Source of the DNA: Peptostreptococcaceae bacterium
GTDB lineage: Bacteria > Bacillota > Clostridia > Peptostreptococcales > Peptostreptococcaceae
Direction of reading: 5' to 3'
NCBI GenBank assembly: GCA_902363255.1
Contig: CABIZO010000003.1
Span: 248,001 to 312,000 of the forward strand
DNA length: 64,000 nt
The notes under the pieces: generated by a model
The model's database searches: none
What the model saw: the letters and a program-made list of their open reading frames with translations, nothing else
What the model was told of the DNA's origin: nothing
In this document: one piece after another, positions 55,219-64,000 of the stretch
Layout: every line of letters starts with the position of its first letter
How positions within the stretch are numbered: position 1 is the stretch's first letter
Program-made: the position numbers and the translations under genes

Positions 55219-55998
55219 TCAAATCCCCCCTTTCACTTGCTAAACTTATAAATATATCCCTTAAACTATTTGTATTATATGTAGATTTAAGTTCTTCGCA
55301 ATTCCCCTCAGCTATAAACTCTCCTTTATGCATCATATATATTTTGTCACATAAAATTTCTGCTTCTTCCATGTAATGAGTTGAGTATAGTACTGTTTTA
55401 CCCCTATCTTTTTCTCTTTTCATAAAATCTATAATAGATTTACTACTAATTACATCCAGACCTAATGTAGGCTCATCAAATATATATATATATTTGGGTT
55501 ATGAATAAGGCACCTTGCAATTGATGTTCTTTGAGTTTGTCCTGTAGATAAATTTTCTATTCTATTATCAATAAAGCTTTTCATATCCATAATTTCAACT
55601 ATATTTTCTATGGAGCTTTCTATTTCTTCTTTTGTCATATCATATAAGTTTCCGAAAGTAGTTAGTAATTCTCTAGGAGATAGCCTATTATACAATTTTG
55701 TGTTCCCTGATAAGTACCCAATTTCTTTTTTTGCTTTATTTTTATCTTTACTATAATCATAATCACCTATTTGAATATAGCCAGAAGTTGGAGTTAAAAT
55801 TCCTCCCAACATCCTAAGCAATGTGGTTTTTCCTGCTCCATTTGGTCCTAGTATTCCTATAATTTCTCCCTTATTAGCTTCAAAAGATAAGTTATTCACC
55901 GCTAAAAATTCTTCTTTTTTAGTTCTAAATTTCTTTTTTTTACTTTCATCCTTTACTTGCCTAGTAAAAGACTTACATAAATTTTCTACTACAATCAT
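55208..55998 (-). pseudogene. ABC transporter ATPase split by a (TA)6 frameshift
   Basis: The two halves of one ATPase lie in different frames. The first half (55462-55998) has Walker A LGPNGAGKTTLL and signature LSTGQTQRTSIARC, then runs IHNPNIYIYLMSLH-stop. The second half (from ~55481 to 55208) resumes as FDEPTLGLD and STHYMEEAE, the Walker B, D-loop and H-loop. The shift is caused by a sixth TA unit at 55481-55492. Five units give NIYIFDEPTLGLD and a normal 262-residue protein. The downstream CPBP-fusion permease is its partner. Confidence 0.85.
55481..55492. repeat. (TA)6 tract at the ATPase Walker B motif
   Basis: Six TA units lie between AAA and TTT in the codons for I-Y-I-F-D. Deletion of one unit (or addition of two) restores the reading frame. 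Confidence 0.9.
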
Positions 55999-56287
55999 TC
56001 GCTAACCCCATTTCTTTTACCCAATAATAATTACTTTTTATATAATTATATCATTACCATTTACTGTAAATCTATATTAATCCTACATTAAAAAGAGTAA
56101 AGCCTTTTTCTATACTATCTTAGACTTCACTCCACTTACCTTAATTATATATGTAATTATTTTAAAACTTACATCTAAGTTATATCTGCTTTTTTCTAGG
56201 AACTGTTCTTTTATATACTATATTTGTATATCCGATAACCATACAGCTAATTAGTTTTTTCACTTTTTTTATTTTCATACAAAAATA
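55999..56287. other. Intergenic region upstream of the ATPase gene
   Basis: This is 290 bases of AT-rich sequence. It should hold the ATPase/permease promoter; I cannot assign a clear -35/-10 pair, repeat or RNA in it. Confidence 0.5.
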
Positions 56288-56319
56288 AAAGTAGCTTCAA
56301 TTTAAGTCGAAGCTACTTT
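56288..56319 (-). terminator. Terminator after the POT transporter gene
   Basis: AAAGTAGCTTC pairs with GAAGCTACTTT around a 10-base loop, followed by T-rich sequence on the minus strand. Confidence 0.85.
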
Positions 56320-56341
56320 ATTTATAGTATTAATTTATTTA

Positions 56342-57718
56342 TTAAGCATTTAATGCTTTATCTTCTTCTTCATCTTGAACAAGAGTATTTAACTTCTTAT
56401 CCATTGACCAAAGGATTACACCACATACTATAACTATTGCTGCTACTATTCCATAAGCTGGAGCAAATGAATATCCTGATAAGAATTCATATAAGTATCC
56501 ATAAGATTTACCAGCTATGAATATTGCAAATGGCCAAACTCCCATCATAAGTCCTAAAACTTTTGCTGGAGAGAATTTTGATATGAATGAGTTTCCAAGT
56601 GGCGAGAATACCATTTCACCAATTGACATTAATATACCAACCATTATTATCCACATTAAGTTAGCTTGTCCATCACCTCTAACTACTTCAGCAAGAGCCA
56701 TAACAACGAATGCTAATCCTAGTAATATCATACCTAATGCAGTTTTCTTAAACATACTTAAATCACCTTTTGGCGAATTAGCACGCTTAGTCCAATAAGC
56801 TGCAAGAACTGGTCCAAGAGCTATACAGCAAAGTGCATTTAATGAGTCGAACCAAGCAGAAGGTACTGCAAAGTTTCCTATCACCCACTTAGCTTTGTTA
56901 GCTGTATCGAAGTCTGGTCCCCAGTGATATAGTACTGGCATATAAGTTAAATACCAAACTACCCAGAATATTATTGAGAATACAGTTACAAGTACTATAG
57001 CTGCAATTCTTTTCTTTTCTAATATAGTAAGAGGTTTGTTGTCTTCTTCCTTTTTAACCGAACTCTCTTTAGCTTCTCCAGCTTTGAAAGGCTTCTTACC
57101 AACTTCTCCCCATGTAGCTTTACCTCCAAACATTAACCATAAAGCATCTAAGAATAATAAAGCTGCACAGATTAAGAATGTAGTCCCAAATCCAAGTCCA
57201 TAAGCTATGTAAGCAACAACAGTTGTTCCTATAAAAGAACCTATATTAACAAATGAATATTGAACTGAGAATGCAGAGTCAAGTTGGTCTGGATCATCAA
57301 ATAACTTACCGTTTATTCCTGAAACATTACCTTTAAATAAACCTGTTCCTATAGATACAAGGGCAATCATTCCCCAAACTAAAGCTGGAGATCCTTGAAC
57401 AGCTGATTGCCATCCACAAACATATCCAAGTCCCATTAATATTGTACCTAATACAACACATAGTCTAGGACTTACCCATCTATCTGCTATCCATCCACCA
57501 AATATTGGCGTTAAATAAGTGAATGCAACTAAGTTTGCACCCATTTTTGCTCCTTCTGCAGCATCTAGCCCTAATCCACCTTTTGCTACTGAAGCAACTA
57601 TAAATACCCCTAATAACCACTTTGATGAGTAAAATGCCATTCTTTCAAGAGTGAAAGATAAAGCACATACATAAAAGCCAAAAGGATATTTCTTTTTAGT
57701 TTTTACTGTGTTTTCCAT
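56342..57718 (-). CDS. POT-family di/tripeptide:H+ symporter
   Basis: This is a 458-residue MFS permease of the peptide (POT/PTR2) family, with about 12-14 spans and the family signature region GTGLFKGNVSGING near residue 125. The usual YPF-GFYVCALSFTLERMAFYS start resembles the ExxERFxYY peptide-binding motif region, here TLERMAFYS. It imports small peptides with protons. GGAGG precedes the ATG. Two CodY-like boxes lie in its 418-base upstream region, consistent with repression in rich medium. Confidence 0.85.
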   Translation of the reverse strand: MENTVKTKKKYPFGFYVCALSFTLERMAFYSSKWLLGVFIVASVAKGGLGLDAAEGAKMGANLVAFTYLTPIFGGWIADRWVSPRLCVVLGTILMGLGYVCGWQSAVQGSPALVWGMIALVSIGTGLFKGNVSGINGKLFDDPDQLDSAFSVQYSFVNIGSFIGTTVVAYIAYGLGFGTTFLICAALLFLDALWLMFGGKATWGEVGKKPFKAGEAKESSVKKEEDNKPLTILEKKRIAAIVLVTVFSIIFWVVWYLTYMPVLYHWGPDFDTANKAKWVIGNFAVPSAWFDSLNALCCIALGPVLAAYWTKRANSPKGDLSMFKKTALGMILLGLAFVVMALAEVVRGDGQANLMWIIMVGILMSIGEMVFSPLGNSFISKFSPAKVLGLMMGVWPFAIFIAGKSYGYLYEFLSGYSFAPAYGIVAAIVIVCGVILWSMDKKLNTLVQDEEEDKALNA

Positions 57719-57929
57719 GTTCTACCTCCAATATAATTTATGATTTTTATTAGAGATTCCCACCTGCTTAGCCCCCTTGTTCTTATGCCTTAAATAATAT
57801 GATTTCTATTTACTTATTTGCATGATTCCATTTTCGACTGGCGCATTTGGAAATATCTAAATATAAAATGTTTATTTAACCATACATAAATTTTTGTGAT
57901 AGTACCAGATGTCAAATATGGTGTAAACA

Positions 57930-57944
57930 TATTTTCAGGATTGT
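57930..57944. promoter_or_regulatory. CodY-like box near the POT promoter
   Basis: TATTTTCAGGATTGT matches the CodY consensus at 10 of 15 positions. It lies 15 bases upstream of a TTGACA (57915-57910) on the minus strand. No good -10 follows that TTGACA at 16-18 bases, so the promoter itself is uncertain. Confidence 0.3.
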
Positions 57945-58053
57945 AAAAACTAATTTACTCCCCATAGAAAATGTATCAGAAATGGCAAATAGAGTCAATT
58001 TAAAAAATGTATTTTTTTGTCATAATTATTTTATTAACACAATCTAACCTTAA

Positions 58054-58068
58054 CATTTTCTGAATATT
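58054..58068. promoter_or_regulatory. CodY-like box (13/15)
   Basis: CATTTTCTGAATATT differs from the CodY consensus AATTTTCWGAAAATT only at positions 1 and 12. It lies between the MsbA-like gene's end and the POT gene's start, about 340 bases from the latter. Confidence 0.45.
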
Positions 58069-58093
58069 ACTAATTTTTCAACTTTCGTTACAA

Positions 58094-58130
58094 AAAAAGC
58101 CTGAACTAAATAATTTTAGATTCAGACTTT
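58094..58130 (-). terminator. Terminator after the MsbA-like ABC gene
   Basis: AAAG-CTGAA and TTCAG-CTTT arms with an inner CTAAA/TTTAG stem, followed by seven Ts on the minus strand. Confidence 0.75.
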
Positions 58131-58136
58131 CATTTA

Positions 58137-59837
58137 TTAACTTACATGCAATTTACTATATATACCTTTTTTGCTAATTAACTCTTCATGAGTTCCTCTT
58201 TCAGCTATTCCACTATCTGTTAAAACTATAATCTCATCAGCATTTTTTATAGTAGATAGTCTATGTGCTACAACTAAATTAGTTCTATCCTTACTTAACT
58301 CTTCTAGTGATTTTTGAATTTCTCTTTCTGTAACATTGTCAAGAGCTGATGTAGCTTCATCAAGGATTATAATTGGAGGGTTCTTTAAAAATACCCTACA
58401 TATTGATATTCTTTGCTTCTGTCCTCCTGATAATTTAACACCACGTTCTCCTATATAAGTATCATATCCTTCAGGTAAACTTTTAATAAAATCATGTATT
58501 CTTGCTTTTTTAGCTGCAGATATTACTTCCTCATCACTGGCATCAGGCTTAGCGCATAATATATTTTCTTTTATAGTTCCAGTAAATAAAAATACATCCT
58601 GCTGAACTACTCCAATATTTTTTCTTAATGATTTTAAGCTTACATTTTTTATGCTGTTTCCATCTATTCTTATGTCACCTTCTTCAAAATCATAGAATCT
58701 AGGTATAAGATTACAAAGAGTCGTCTTTCCTCCTCCAGATGGCCCAACTAAAGCTACAGTTTTTCCAGCTTCAATTGATAAGTCTAGATTTTTCAGTACT
58801 TGTTTCTTATCTTCATAAGTAAAGGAAACATTATTTATCTCTATATTTCCCTTAATATTTTTTAATTCAATAGGATTTTTCACTTCTTTTTCCACATCTT
58901 CATTAATTATTTCCATAAACCTTTCAAATCCAGTCATACCATTTTGGTATTGTTCAGTAAAGTTTATTAGTTTCTTAATTGGCTCTATAAACATTTTTAC
59001 ATATAATATATAAGCTGCAAAATCACCCAAATTAATTTGACCTAAATAAGTAAAATATCCTCCAGCTACTAAAGCTACTAGCTCTAATAAGTCCATAAAT
59101 AAGTTCATCCCAGAAAAATAATCAGCCATAACTCTATAAGCTGCTTGTCTAGCTTTTTTAAATACATTATTACTTGCATTAAATTTCTTTAACTCTTCAT
59201 TTTCATTACAAAAAGACTTTGTTACTTTCATACCAGCTATGGAATTTTCTAGGGTAGCATTGACTTCTCCTGTAGTAACCCTAGTCTCCATAAAAGCTTT
59301 TTGCATTCTTCTTTTTTGTATTGATGCAAACACCACAACAAAAGGAAGTATAGCAAAAATTATAAGTGTCAATGGAACATTTATATTTAATAATATAATA
59401 AATGAACCTATAAACATAACTATAGATATAAATAAATCTTCTGGACCATGATGAGCTAATTCAGATATATCCATTAAGTCATTAATTATTCTAGACATGG
59501 TAACACCAGTCTTATGATTATCAAAATATGAGTTAGGTAACTTTTGTAGATGGGTAAATACTTCACTTCGCATATCTGCCTGCATTCTAACTCCTACCAC
59601 ATGACCCCAATATTGCATAAAGTGATTTAAAAATGCCTTCATTATGAATATAAATAGTAAAGTAAATGCAAATATTACTAGCATTCTCAAATCTTTATTT
59701 GGTACTACCTCATTCATTATATCCCTAGTAATCATGGGATAAATCAAGTTACATACAGCAAACAAAAATGCTGCTAATAAATCCATAAAGAAAAGTCTCT
59801 TATATGGTTTATAGTATTTAATAAATTCTTTAATCAT
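58137..59837 (-). CDS. Homodimeric ABC exporter (MsbA/LmrA type)
   Basis: This is a 566-residue half-transporter. Six membrane spans (~15-300) precede an ATPase domain (~330-566) with Walker A VGPSGGGKTTLC, signature LSGGQKQRISICR, Walker B IIILDEATSALD and H-loop AHRLST. It exports drugs or lipids as a dimer. AGGAGG lies before the ATG. It is downstream of the HD-domain gene, separated by a terminator. Confidence 0.93.
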   Translation of the reverse strand: MIKEFIKYYKPYKRLFFMDLLAAFLFAVCNLIYPMITRDIMNEVVPNKDLRMLVIFAFTLLFIFIMKAFLNHFMQYWGHVVGVRMQADMRSEVFTHLQKLPNSYFDNHKTGVTMSRIINDLMDISELAHHGPEDLFISIVMFIGSFIILLNINVPLTLIIFAILPFVVVFASIQKRRMQKAFMETRVTTGEVNATLENSIAGMKVTKSFCNENEELKKFNASNNVFKKARQAAYRVMADYFSGMNLFMDLLELVALVAGGYFTYLGQINLGDFAAYILYVKMFIEPIKKLINFTEQYQNGMTGFERFMEIINEDVEKEVKNPIELKNIKGNIEINNVSFTYEDKKQVLKNLDLSIEAGKTVALVGPSGGGKTTLCNLIPRFYDFEEGDIRIDGNSIKNVSLKSLRKNIGVVQQDVFLFTGTIKENILCAKPDASDEEVISAAKKARIHDFIKSLPEGYDTYIGERGVKLSGGQKQRISICRVFLKNPPIIILDEATSALDNVTEREIQKSLEELSKDRTNLVVAHRLSTIKNADEIIVLTDSGIAERGTHEELISKKGIYSKLHVS

Positions 59838-59908
59838 GTATTCCTCCTAAATTAAATTGTCATAACTAGTTTACTATATATTTATATACTTTGCATCTCA
59901 AATTCAAT

Positions 59909-59941
59909 CAAAAAAATTCTAGCCTTAGACTAGAATTTTTT
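59909..59941 (-). terminator. Terminator between the HD gene and the ABC exporter
   Basis: AAAAAATTCTAG pairs with CTAGAATTTTTT around a 7-base centre; T-runs on both strands. Confidence 0.85.
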
Positions 59942-60031
59942 GATTATTAATTTATGAATATTAATGTATCATCTCATAACTTATCGTGTTCACTCTCTAT
60001 TTTTCTGGAAAACATGCATATTTGCTTTTAT

Positions 60032-60601
60032 TTATTCTTCTTCTAATACATCAGCTATATTTTTCATAGCATTTAATGATATTTCTGCAAATTCATCAAA
60101 ACTTATTCCTGTAAGCTCTATAGCTTTTATAGCATCTCTATTTACATTAGCAGCAAATCTTTTTTCTTTCATTCTTTTAATAACTGACTTAGTTTTTACA
60201 CTAGTTAGTTTTTTATCTGGATAACCCTTAGCTATAGCTGTAATAAAGCCAGTTATAGGATCTACAGCATATATGGCTTTTTCCATTAAGCTTTCACGCA
60301 CTACGCCCTTATTATCATGGTGTCCAAGTATTGCTCTGTATAATTCTTCATCTCCAAATTTTTCTTCTTTTAATAGCTCTACACTTTTAAATGCATGAGC
60401 ATCATTAACAACTCCTGGAACTCTACCTGTAATATCTGAGTCTAAATCATGTAGTAATCCTGCTACTGCCCATTTTTCTTCTTTCTCCGGCTCTAACTTT
60501 TTAGCCAGTTCTCTCATTACAGCTTCTACTGCATAGCTATGTTTTAACATATAATCAGTTTTTAAATACTTAAATAAAATTTCTAATGCCTCTTCTCTCA
60601 T
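60032..60601 (-). CDS. HD-domain hydrolase
   Basis: This is a 189-residue HDIG-type protein. The metal ligands are visible as H-(SYAVEAV), LLHDLDSD and H in ILGHHDNKGV. HD proteins are phosphohydrolases, often acting on nucleotides. The substrate is unknown. An upstream ATG at 60649 lacks a site; at ATG 60601 AAAGGAG lies 7 bases before, so this start is preferred. Confidence 0.85.
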   Translation of the reverse strand: MREEALEILFKYLKTDYMLKHSYAVEAVMRELAKKLEPEKEEKWAVAGLLHDLDSDITGRVPGVVNDAHAFKSVELLKEEKFGDEELYRAILGHHDNKGVVRESLMEKAIYAVDPITGFITAIAKGYPDKKLTSVKTKSVIKRMKEKRFAANVNRDAIKAIELTGISFDEFAEISLNAMKNIADVLEEE

Positions 60602-60824
60602 TTGCATACTCCTTTTTATATAAATTCCCAAATTTATTATATTCAACATTTTGTATTGTTTACCTCTTTTTGTTCTACTAAAAATTTATTTTTTTATTAC
60701 ATAATTTTTATAATAAAATTTATTTACTTTTTTTAAAATAATATAAATTTTTTTACAAAAATGTTGAACACTATATATGAATAAATTATTTTAATTTCTA
60801 AGAAGTAGAAAGGACGATGACATA

Positions 60825-62750
60825 ATGAGTAACAAATTACCAAAAGAAGCCTATGGAGGTGTATCAGGGAAAGACTATGTACCTTACATAACTGATAAAT
60901 CTCAAAAAGGTGCAAATGTTCCTGTATTAATTATAGGAATAATACTTGCTACTGTATTTGCAGCATCAACTGCATACTCAGGAATGAAATCAGGACTTAC
61001 AGTAGCTGCTGGAATTCCAGGAGCCATTATAGGTTCCATGTTAGTAGGTGCCTTTGCTAAAAATAGTGGTATACTAGGTAAAAATATTATCCAAGGTATG
61101 TCAAGTGGTGGCGAATCCATTGCTAGTGGTCTGATTTATGTGCTACCTGCAATTATTTTAATAGGGAGTGATATTACTTTCTTTGAAGGGTTAATAACAG
61201 GTGTTGGAGGAAGTTTATTTGGTATAGGTTGCTCCTCTTTAGTTTACAATTACTTAATCATAGAAGAACATGGTAAACTTATGTATCCTGAATCTATGGC
61301 TATATCAGAAACTTTAGTGGCTTCTCAAGGTGGAGGAGATGCCATAAAATTTATGGGTATTGGTTTTGCCATAAGTGGTATTATAAATGTTCTAACAGGG
61401 TCATTTTTAAATGTAATCAATAGTGTTATGACTTATATAGGTACTCCATTCTATAAATGGAAATTTTCTTTGGAAGTAAACCCACTTTTACTAGGTATAG
61501 GGTTTATAGTTGGATTAGATGTTTCTTTAACTATGTTTGCTGGTTCTATTCTATCAAACTTTGCAATTGCCCCACTAATTGGATATTTTTCTGATATGGC
61601 TCGTGAAGAAATATTTATATGGAATGATACTGCAGTTGCCATAAGTACTATGGATGTTAATGCCATATCAGGTAGTTATGTGAAATATATTGGTGCTGGC
61701 ATGATGCTTTGTGGTGGTATAATCGGTGCAGTAAAACTTATACCTACTATAGTTGTTTCTATAAGAGAAACTTTAAATGCTCGAAAAGGAAATAGTGAAG
61801 ATGATAAAGGTAGTTCTTCTGAAATGTTAATATTAATAGGTGGTATCGTAGTAGGTTTAATAGCTGCTTACTTAATATCTCAGCATCTTACAATGGCAAT
61901 AATAGCCATTATAGTTTCATTAATATTATCATTCTTATTTGTTATAGTTTCTGGTCGTTTAACAGGTACTATAGGAACATCAAATCTTCCTGTTTCTGGT
62001 ATGACTATAGCGTCACTAGTTATACTAACTTTAGTTTTTGTTATAGCTGGATGGACAGGTCTTGAGGATAATAAATCCTTACTTTTATTTGCTGCTTTTA
62101 TGGTTACTGCCATATCAGTAGCTGGTGGATATAGTCAATCTCAAAAAGTAACTTATATAATCGGTGGTAATAAAAGAGAGATGCAAAATAGTTTTGTTCT
62201 AGCTTCTATCGTTGGTGTAGCTGTGGTTTGTGGTACAATAGTAGTGCTTTCTAGCCAATTATCCATCACAGGTGCAGATGCTCCTTTTGCGTTACCTCAA
62301 GCAAATTTAATGTCTACTTTAACATCAGGAATAATGTCTGGTAATTTACCTTGGGTTATGGTTATAACTGGTGTAGTTATGGCTCTTGTCCTATTTATGC
62401 TAAATTTACCAATAATGACTATTGCCATAGGATTTTATTTACCAATTTCTACAACTTCAATAATATTAGTTGGTGCATTAATTCGTCTATTTATAGAAAA
62501 AACTTCTAAAGAAAATCATGAAAGAGAAGTTAAAGTTTCAAATGGTATAAGTTTATCATCTGGTTTAGTTGCAGGAGGATCAATAGTTGGTTTAATAGGT
62601 ATAATATTACAAGTATCTGGTGTGATTACTCCTAGAATTCCTACTGGATTTGCTGCATCAAATTTAATGGCATTACTTTTATTAGTTATTTTAGTTATAG
62701 CAACTACTATACCTATTGCTTCTTCAAAGGTCAAGAACTATGAAGACTAA
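60825..62750 (+). CDS. OPT-family oligopeptide transporter
   Basis: This is a 641-residue permease of the oligopeptide transporter family with about 14-16 spans. Family cues include TVFAASTAYSGMKSGLTVAAGIPGA (cited as AYSGMKSGLTVAAGIPGA) and GGSLFGIGC. It imports peptides or metal chelates, substrate unknown. AAAGGA lies about 10 bases before the ATG. Its 3' end overlaps the start of the PqqD-like gene. Confidence 0.92.
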   Translation: MSNKLPKEAYGGVSGKDYVPYITDKSQKGANVPVLIIGIILATVFAASTAYSGMKSGLTVAAGIPGAIIGSMLVGAFAKNSGILGKNIIQGMSSGGESIASGLIYVLPAIILIGSDITFFEGLITGVGGSLFGIGCSSLVYNYLIIEEHGKLMYPESMAISETLVASQGGGDAIKFMGIGFAISGIINVLTGSFLNVINSVMTYIGTPFYKWKFSLEVNPLLLGIGFIVGLDVSLTMFAGSILSNFAIAPLIGYFSDMAREEIFIWNDTAVAISTMDVNAISGSYVKYIGAGMMLCGGIIGAVKLIPTIVVSIRETLNARKGNSEDDKGSSSEMLILIGGIVVGLIAAYLISQHLTMAIIAIIVSLILSFLFVIVSGRLTGTIGTSNLPVSGMTIASLVILTLVFVIAGWTGLEDNKSLLLFAAFMVTAISVAGGYSQSQKVTYIIGGNKREMQNSFVLASIVGVAVVCGTIVVLSSQLSITGADAPFALPQANLMSTLTSGIMSGNLPWVMVITGVVMALVLFMLNLPIMTIAIGFYLPISTTSIILVGALIRLFIEKTSKENHEREVKVSNGISLSSGLVAGGSIVGLIGIILQVSGVITPRIPTGFAASNLMALLLLVILVIATTIPIASSKVKNYED

Positions 62751-63084
62751 CGAAGATATTTTAAATTTAAAATTTAAAATATGTGATAATGTAAATTATA
62801 CCATTGATAAAAATGGAGTTGTAACTCTACTAGAAAAGCAAGATCATAAAATACAGAAAATTTTAAGAAAACTAAAGTTTAATATTCCCATGTATAAAGA
62901 AATTGAACTTGACGAATATTGTAGTACTGTATTTATAATGTTAAATGGTAAAAATACAGTAGAAGAAGTCGGTAAAAACTTAGATTTAAAATATGGTAAT
63001 AAAATTCATCCCTTATACGAAAGATTATTACTCTTTATAAATCATATATATACAGATTGTAACTATATTGAAATGATAAATTAA
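62740..63084 (+). CDS. PqqD-family small protein coupled to OPT
   Basis: This is a 114-residue protein with a PqqD-like layout (FIMLNGKNTVEEVGKNL, cited as VFIMLNGKNTVEEVG). PqqD proteins are peptide chaperones for radical-SAM peptide modification, but no precursor peptide or radical-SAM gene is next to it. The ATG at 62740 overlaps the OPT stop codon, with AAAGGT 8 bases upstream, so the two are translationally coupled. A link between peptide import and peptide binding is inferred. Confidence 0.7.
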   Translation: MKTNEDILNLKFKICDNVNYTIDKNGVVTLLEKQDHKIQKILRKLKFNIPMYKEIELDEYCSTVFIMLNGKNTVEEVGKNLDLKYGNKIHPLYERLLLFINHIYTDCNYIEMIN

Positions 63085-63088
63085 TATA

Positions 63089-63124
63089 AAAACTATACTG
63101 ACTAATTAGCCAGTATAGTTTTTT
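63089..63124. terminator. Bidirectional terminator between PqqD-like and CPBP genes
   Basis: AAAACTATACTG pairs with CAGTATAGTTTT with an inner CTAA/TTAG stem; T-runs on both strands. Confidence 0.85.
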
Positions 63125-63902
63125 TTGTACACTTTCTTTTTTCTTCTACTATAACAATAATCCAAAGTATTATAGCCATAAAAATATTCATAACATTACA
63201 TATACCGGCAGCTGTAGATATCTCTAGTTCTAAAGTTTGAGAAACCATCAGTATAAAATTCCAAAGAGCATGAAAAACAATTAAAGGCCATATATTATTC
63301 ATTTTCATAGCAAGTCCAACAAAAGCAAAGCCTAACAATGATGAATAAAATACTGTTATAAATGCATCAATTAAAGAATTACCCATTAATATAGTTGTAA
63401 TATGTACTATTGAAAAACCTAAACTACTTATTATCATAGCCATTATAAAAGACTTTTCACTTTTGAATGAATTTAATATTATTCCTCTAAATATAACCTC
63501 TTCACAAAATCCTGCCATAACTGTACCTATAAATATAAGTAGTACAAGCATATAAGTATTCGTATCGTAAGACTTTATATTTTTACTTAATTCTAATATA
63601 AATTTACTTGTCATAAGTATTAAAACTATTAAATAAGGTCCAAACCACATTAATCCATTAGATTTTTGCCATGTAAGATTTATATCTTTCCAACTATAAT
63701 ATTTCTTTATAAAAAATATAAGAAATACAGTAGGTGGAATTTGAATAATTATTTTATAAATAATATTGCTTGTATCCATCCCCATTGTCCCTAACACGTT
63801 TTCCCCCAATAAATTAGATACTATATTACCTATTACTAACCCAATAGCCATAGTTCCTAAATATCCTATCAAGGATAAAATTCCAACTTTCTTTTTATTC
63901 AT
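63102..63902 (-). CDS. CPBP-family intramembrane metalloprotease
   Basis: This is a 266-residue protein with about eight membrane spans. Motif 1, the Glu pair, is in CEEVIFRGIILNSF near residue 133. Further His motifs are SIVHITTIL and VFHALWNF. CPBP (Abi/CAAX-like) proteases cleave peptides or provide bacteriocin self-immunity. GGAGGAGG lies before the ATG. The 98 bases beyond it to the window end hold its promoter region and no further gene. Confidence 0.88.
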   Translation of the reverse strand: MNKKKVGILSLIGYLGTMAIGLVIGNIVSNLLGENVLGTMGMDTSNIIYKIIIQIPPTVFLIFFIKKYYSWKDINLTWQKSNGLMWFGPYLIVLILMTSKFILELSKNIKSYDTNTYMLVLLIFIGTVMAGFCEEVIFRGIILNSFKSEKSFIMAMIISSLGFSIVHITTILMGNSLIDAFITVFYSSLLGFAFVGLAMKMNNIWPLIVFHALWNFILMVSQTLELEISTAAGICNVMNIFMAIILWIIVIVEEKRKCTKKTILAN

Positions 63903-64000
63903 AACCTCCTCCTTGTTATTTTTATTTTAATTATAACTTAGTAATCTAAATGATATGGAAAAACTTTTTATTATAACGCCTTATTATTATACACCTTATA

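Noticed and set aside
55208..55423. Considered the ATPase C-terminal half a separate gene
   Set aside because: It begins inside the ATPase domain without a ribosome site and continues the family sequence exactly after the TA tract.
1..64000. Prophage, transposase, tRNA and rRNA genes
   Set aside because: I scanned for integrase/transposase motifs, CCA-ended clover-leaf sequences and conserved rRNA segments and saw none that I could support.

Overview
The window is chromosomal DNA from a very AT-rich, spore-forming, anaerobic Firmicute. The best fit is the Peptostreptococcaceae (Clostridioides / Paraclostridium / Paeniclostridium / Romboutsia type). The reasons are the low GC, strong GGAGG ribosome sites with frequent TTG/GTG starts, a T-box leader, a type III glutamine synthetase, a corrinoid/tetrahydrofolate methyltransferase cluster, and a peroxiredoxin-chitinase fusion that looks like the C. 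difficile spore-coat protein CotE. The species assignment is inference. I see no rRNA, tRNA, prophage, insertion sequence or CRISPR array.

Layout. 1-2.5 kb: truncated alanine racemase, a small membrane protein, an unassigned structured ncRNA and an exported protein. 2.7-4.8 kb: a QueG-like Fe-S protein and a tryptophan transporter behind a Trp T-box. 4.9-10 kb: the conserved dnaG-sigA-trmK-nif3 group. 10.3-12.6 kb: a multicopper-oxidase-like protein that has lost most copper ligands, and a small protein that is about one quarter cysteine. 12.7-24 kb: a long minus-strand run of cell-envelope and repeat proteins (NodB deacetylase, CAP domain, MORN, YitT, WG repeats, two TPR membrane proteins, VanW, PP2C phosphatase). 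24.2-36.1 kb: cotE-like gene, AEC transporter, AbgT transporter, DinG-type helicase, PdaA-like deacetylase and exported proteins. 36.2-47.6 kb: a corrinoid methyl-transfer cluster (URO-D methyltransferase, corrinoid protein, methyl-THF methyltransferase, reactivase, DUF2284, ferredoxin) with two PucR-type regulators, interrupted by a MerR/MATE pair. 47.7-52.6 kb: pyrG, an ANTAR regulator and divergent glnN with antitermination-type leaders. 52.6-64 kb: transporters (ABC-2/CPBP fusion with a frameshifted ATPase, POT, MsbA-like, OPT), an HD protein, a PqqD-like protein and a CPBP protease.

How the parts work together. The methyl-transfer genes form one pathway: methyl donor to corrinoid to tetrahydrofolate, with ATP-driven reductive repair of oxidised corrinoid. 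The nitrogen block pairs an RNA-binding ANTAR protein with a glnN leader that has the matching hexaloop hairpin fused to a terminator. The most unusual signals are two simple-sequence-repeat frameshifts. One is a pentanucleotide (AAAAG)4 at the 5' end of abgT, where loss of one unit restores the reading frame. The other is a (TA)6 tract at the Walker B motif of an ABC ATPase, where loss of one unit restores the frame. Both look like slippage-switchable genes, although assembly error or simple decay cannot be excluded from one sequence.
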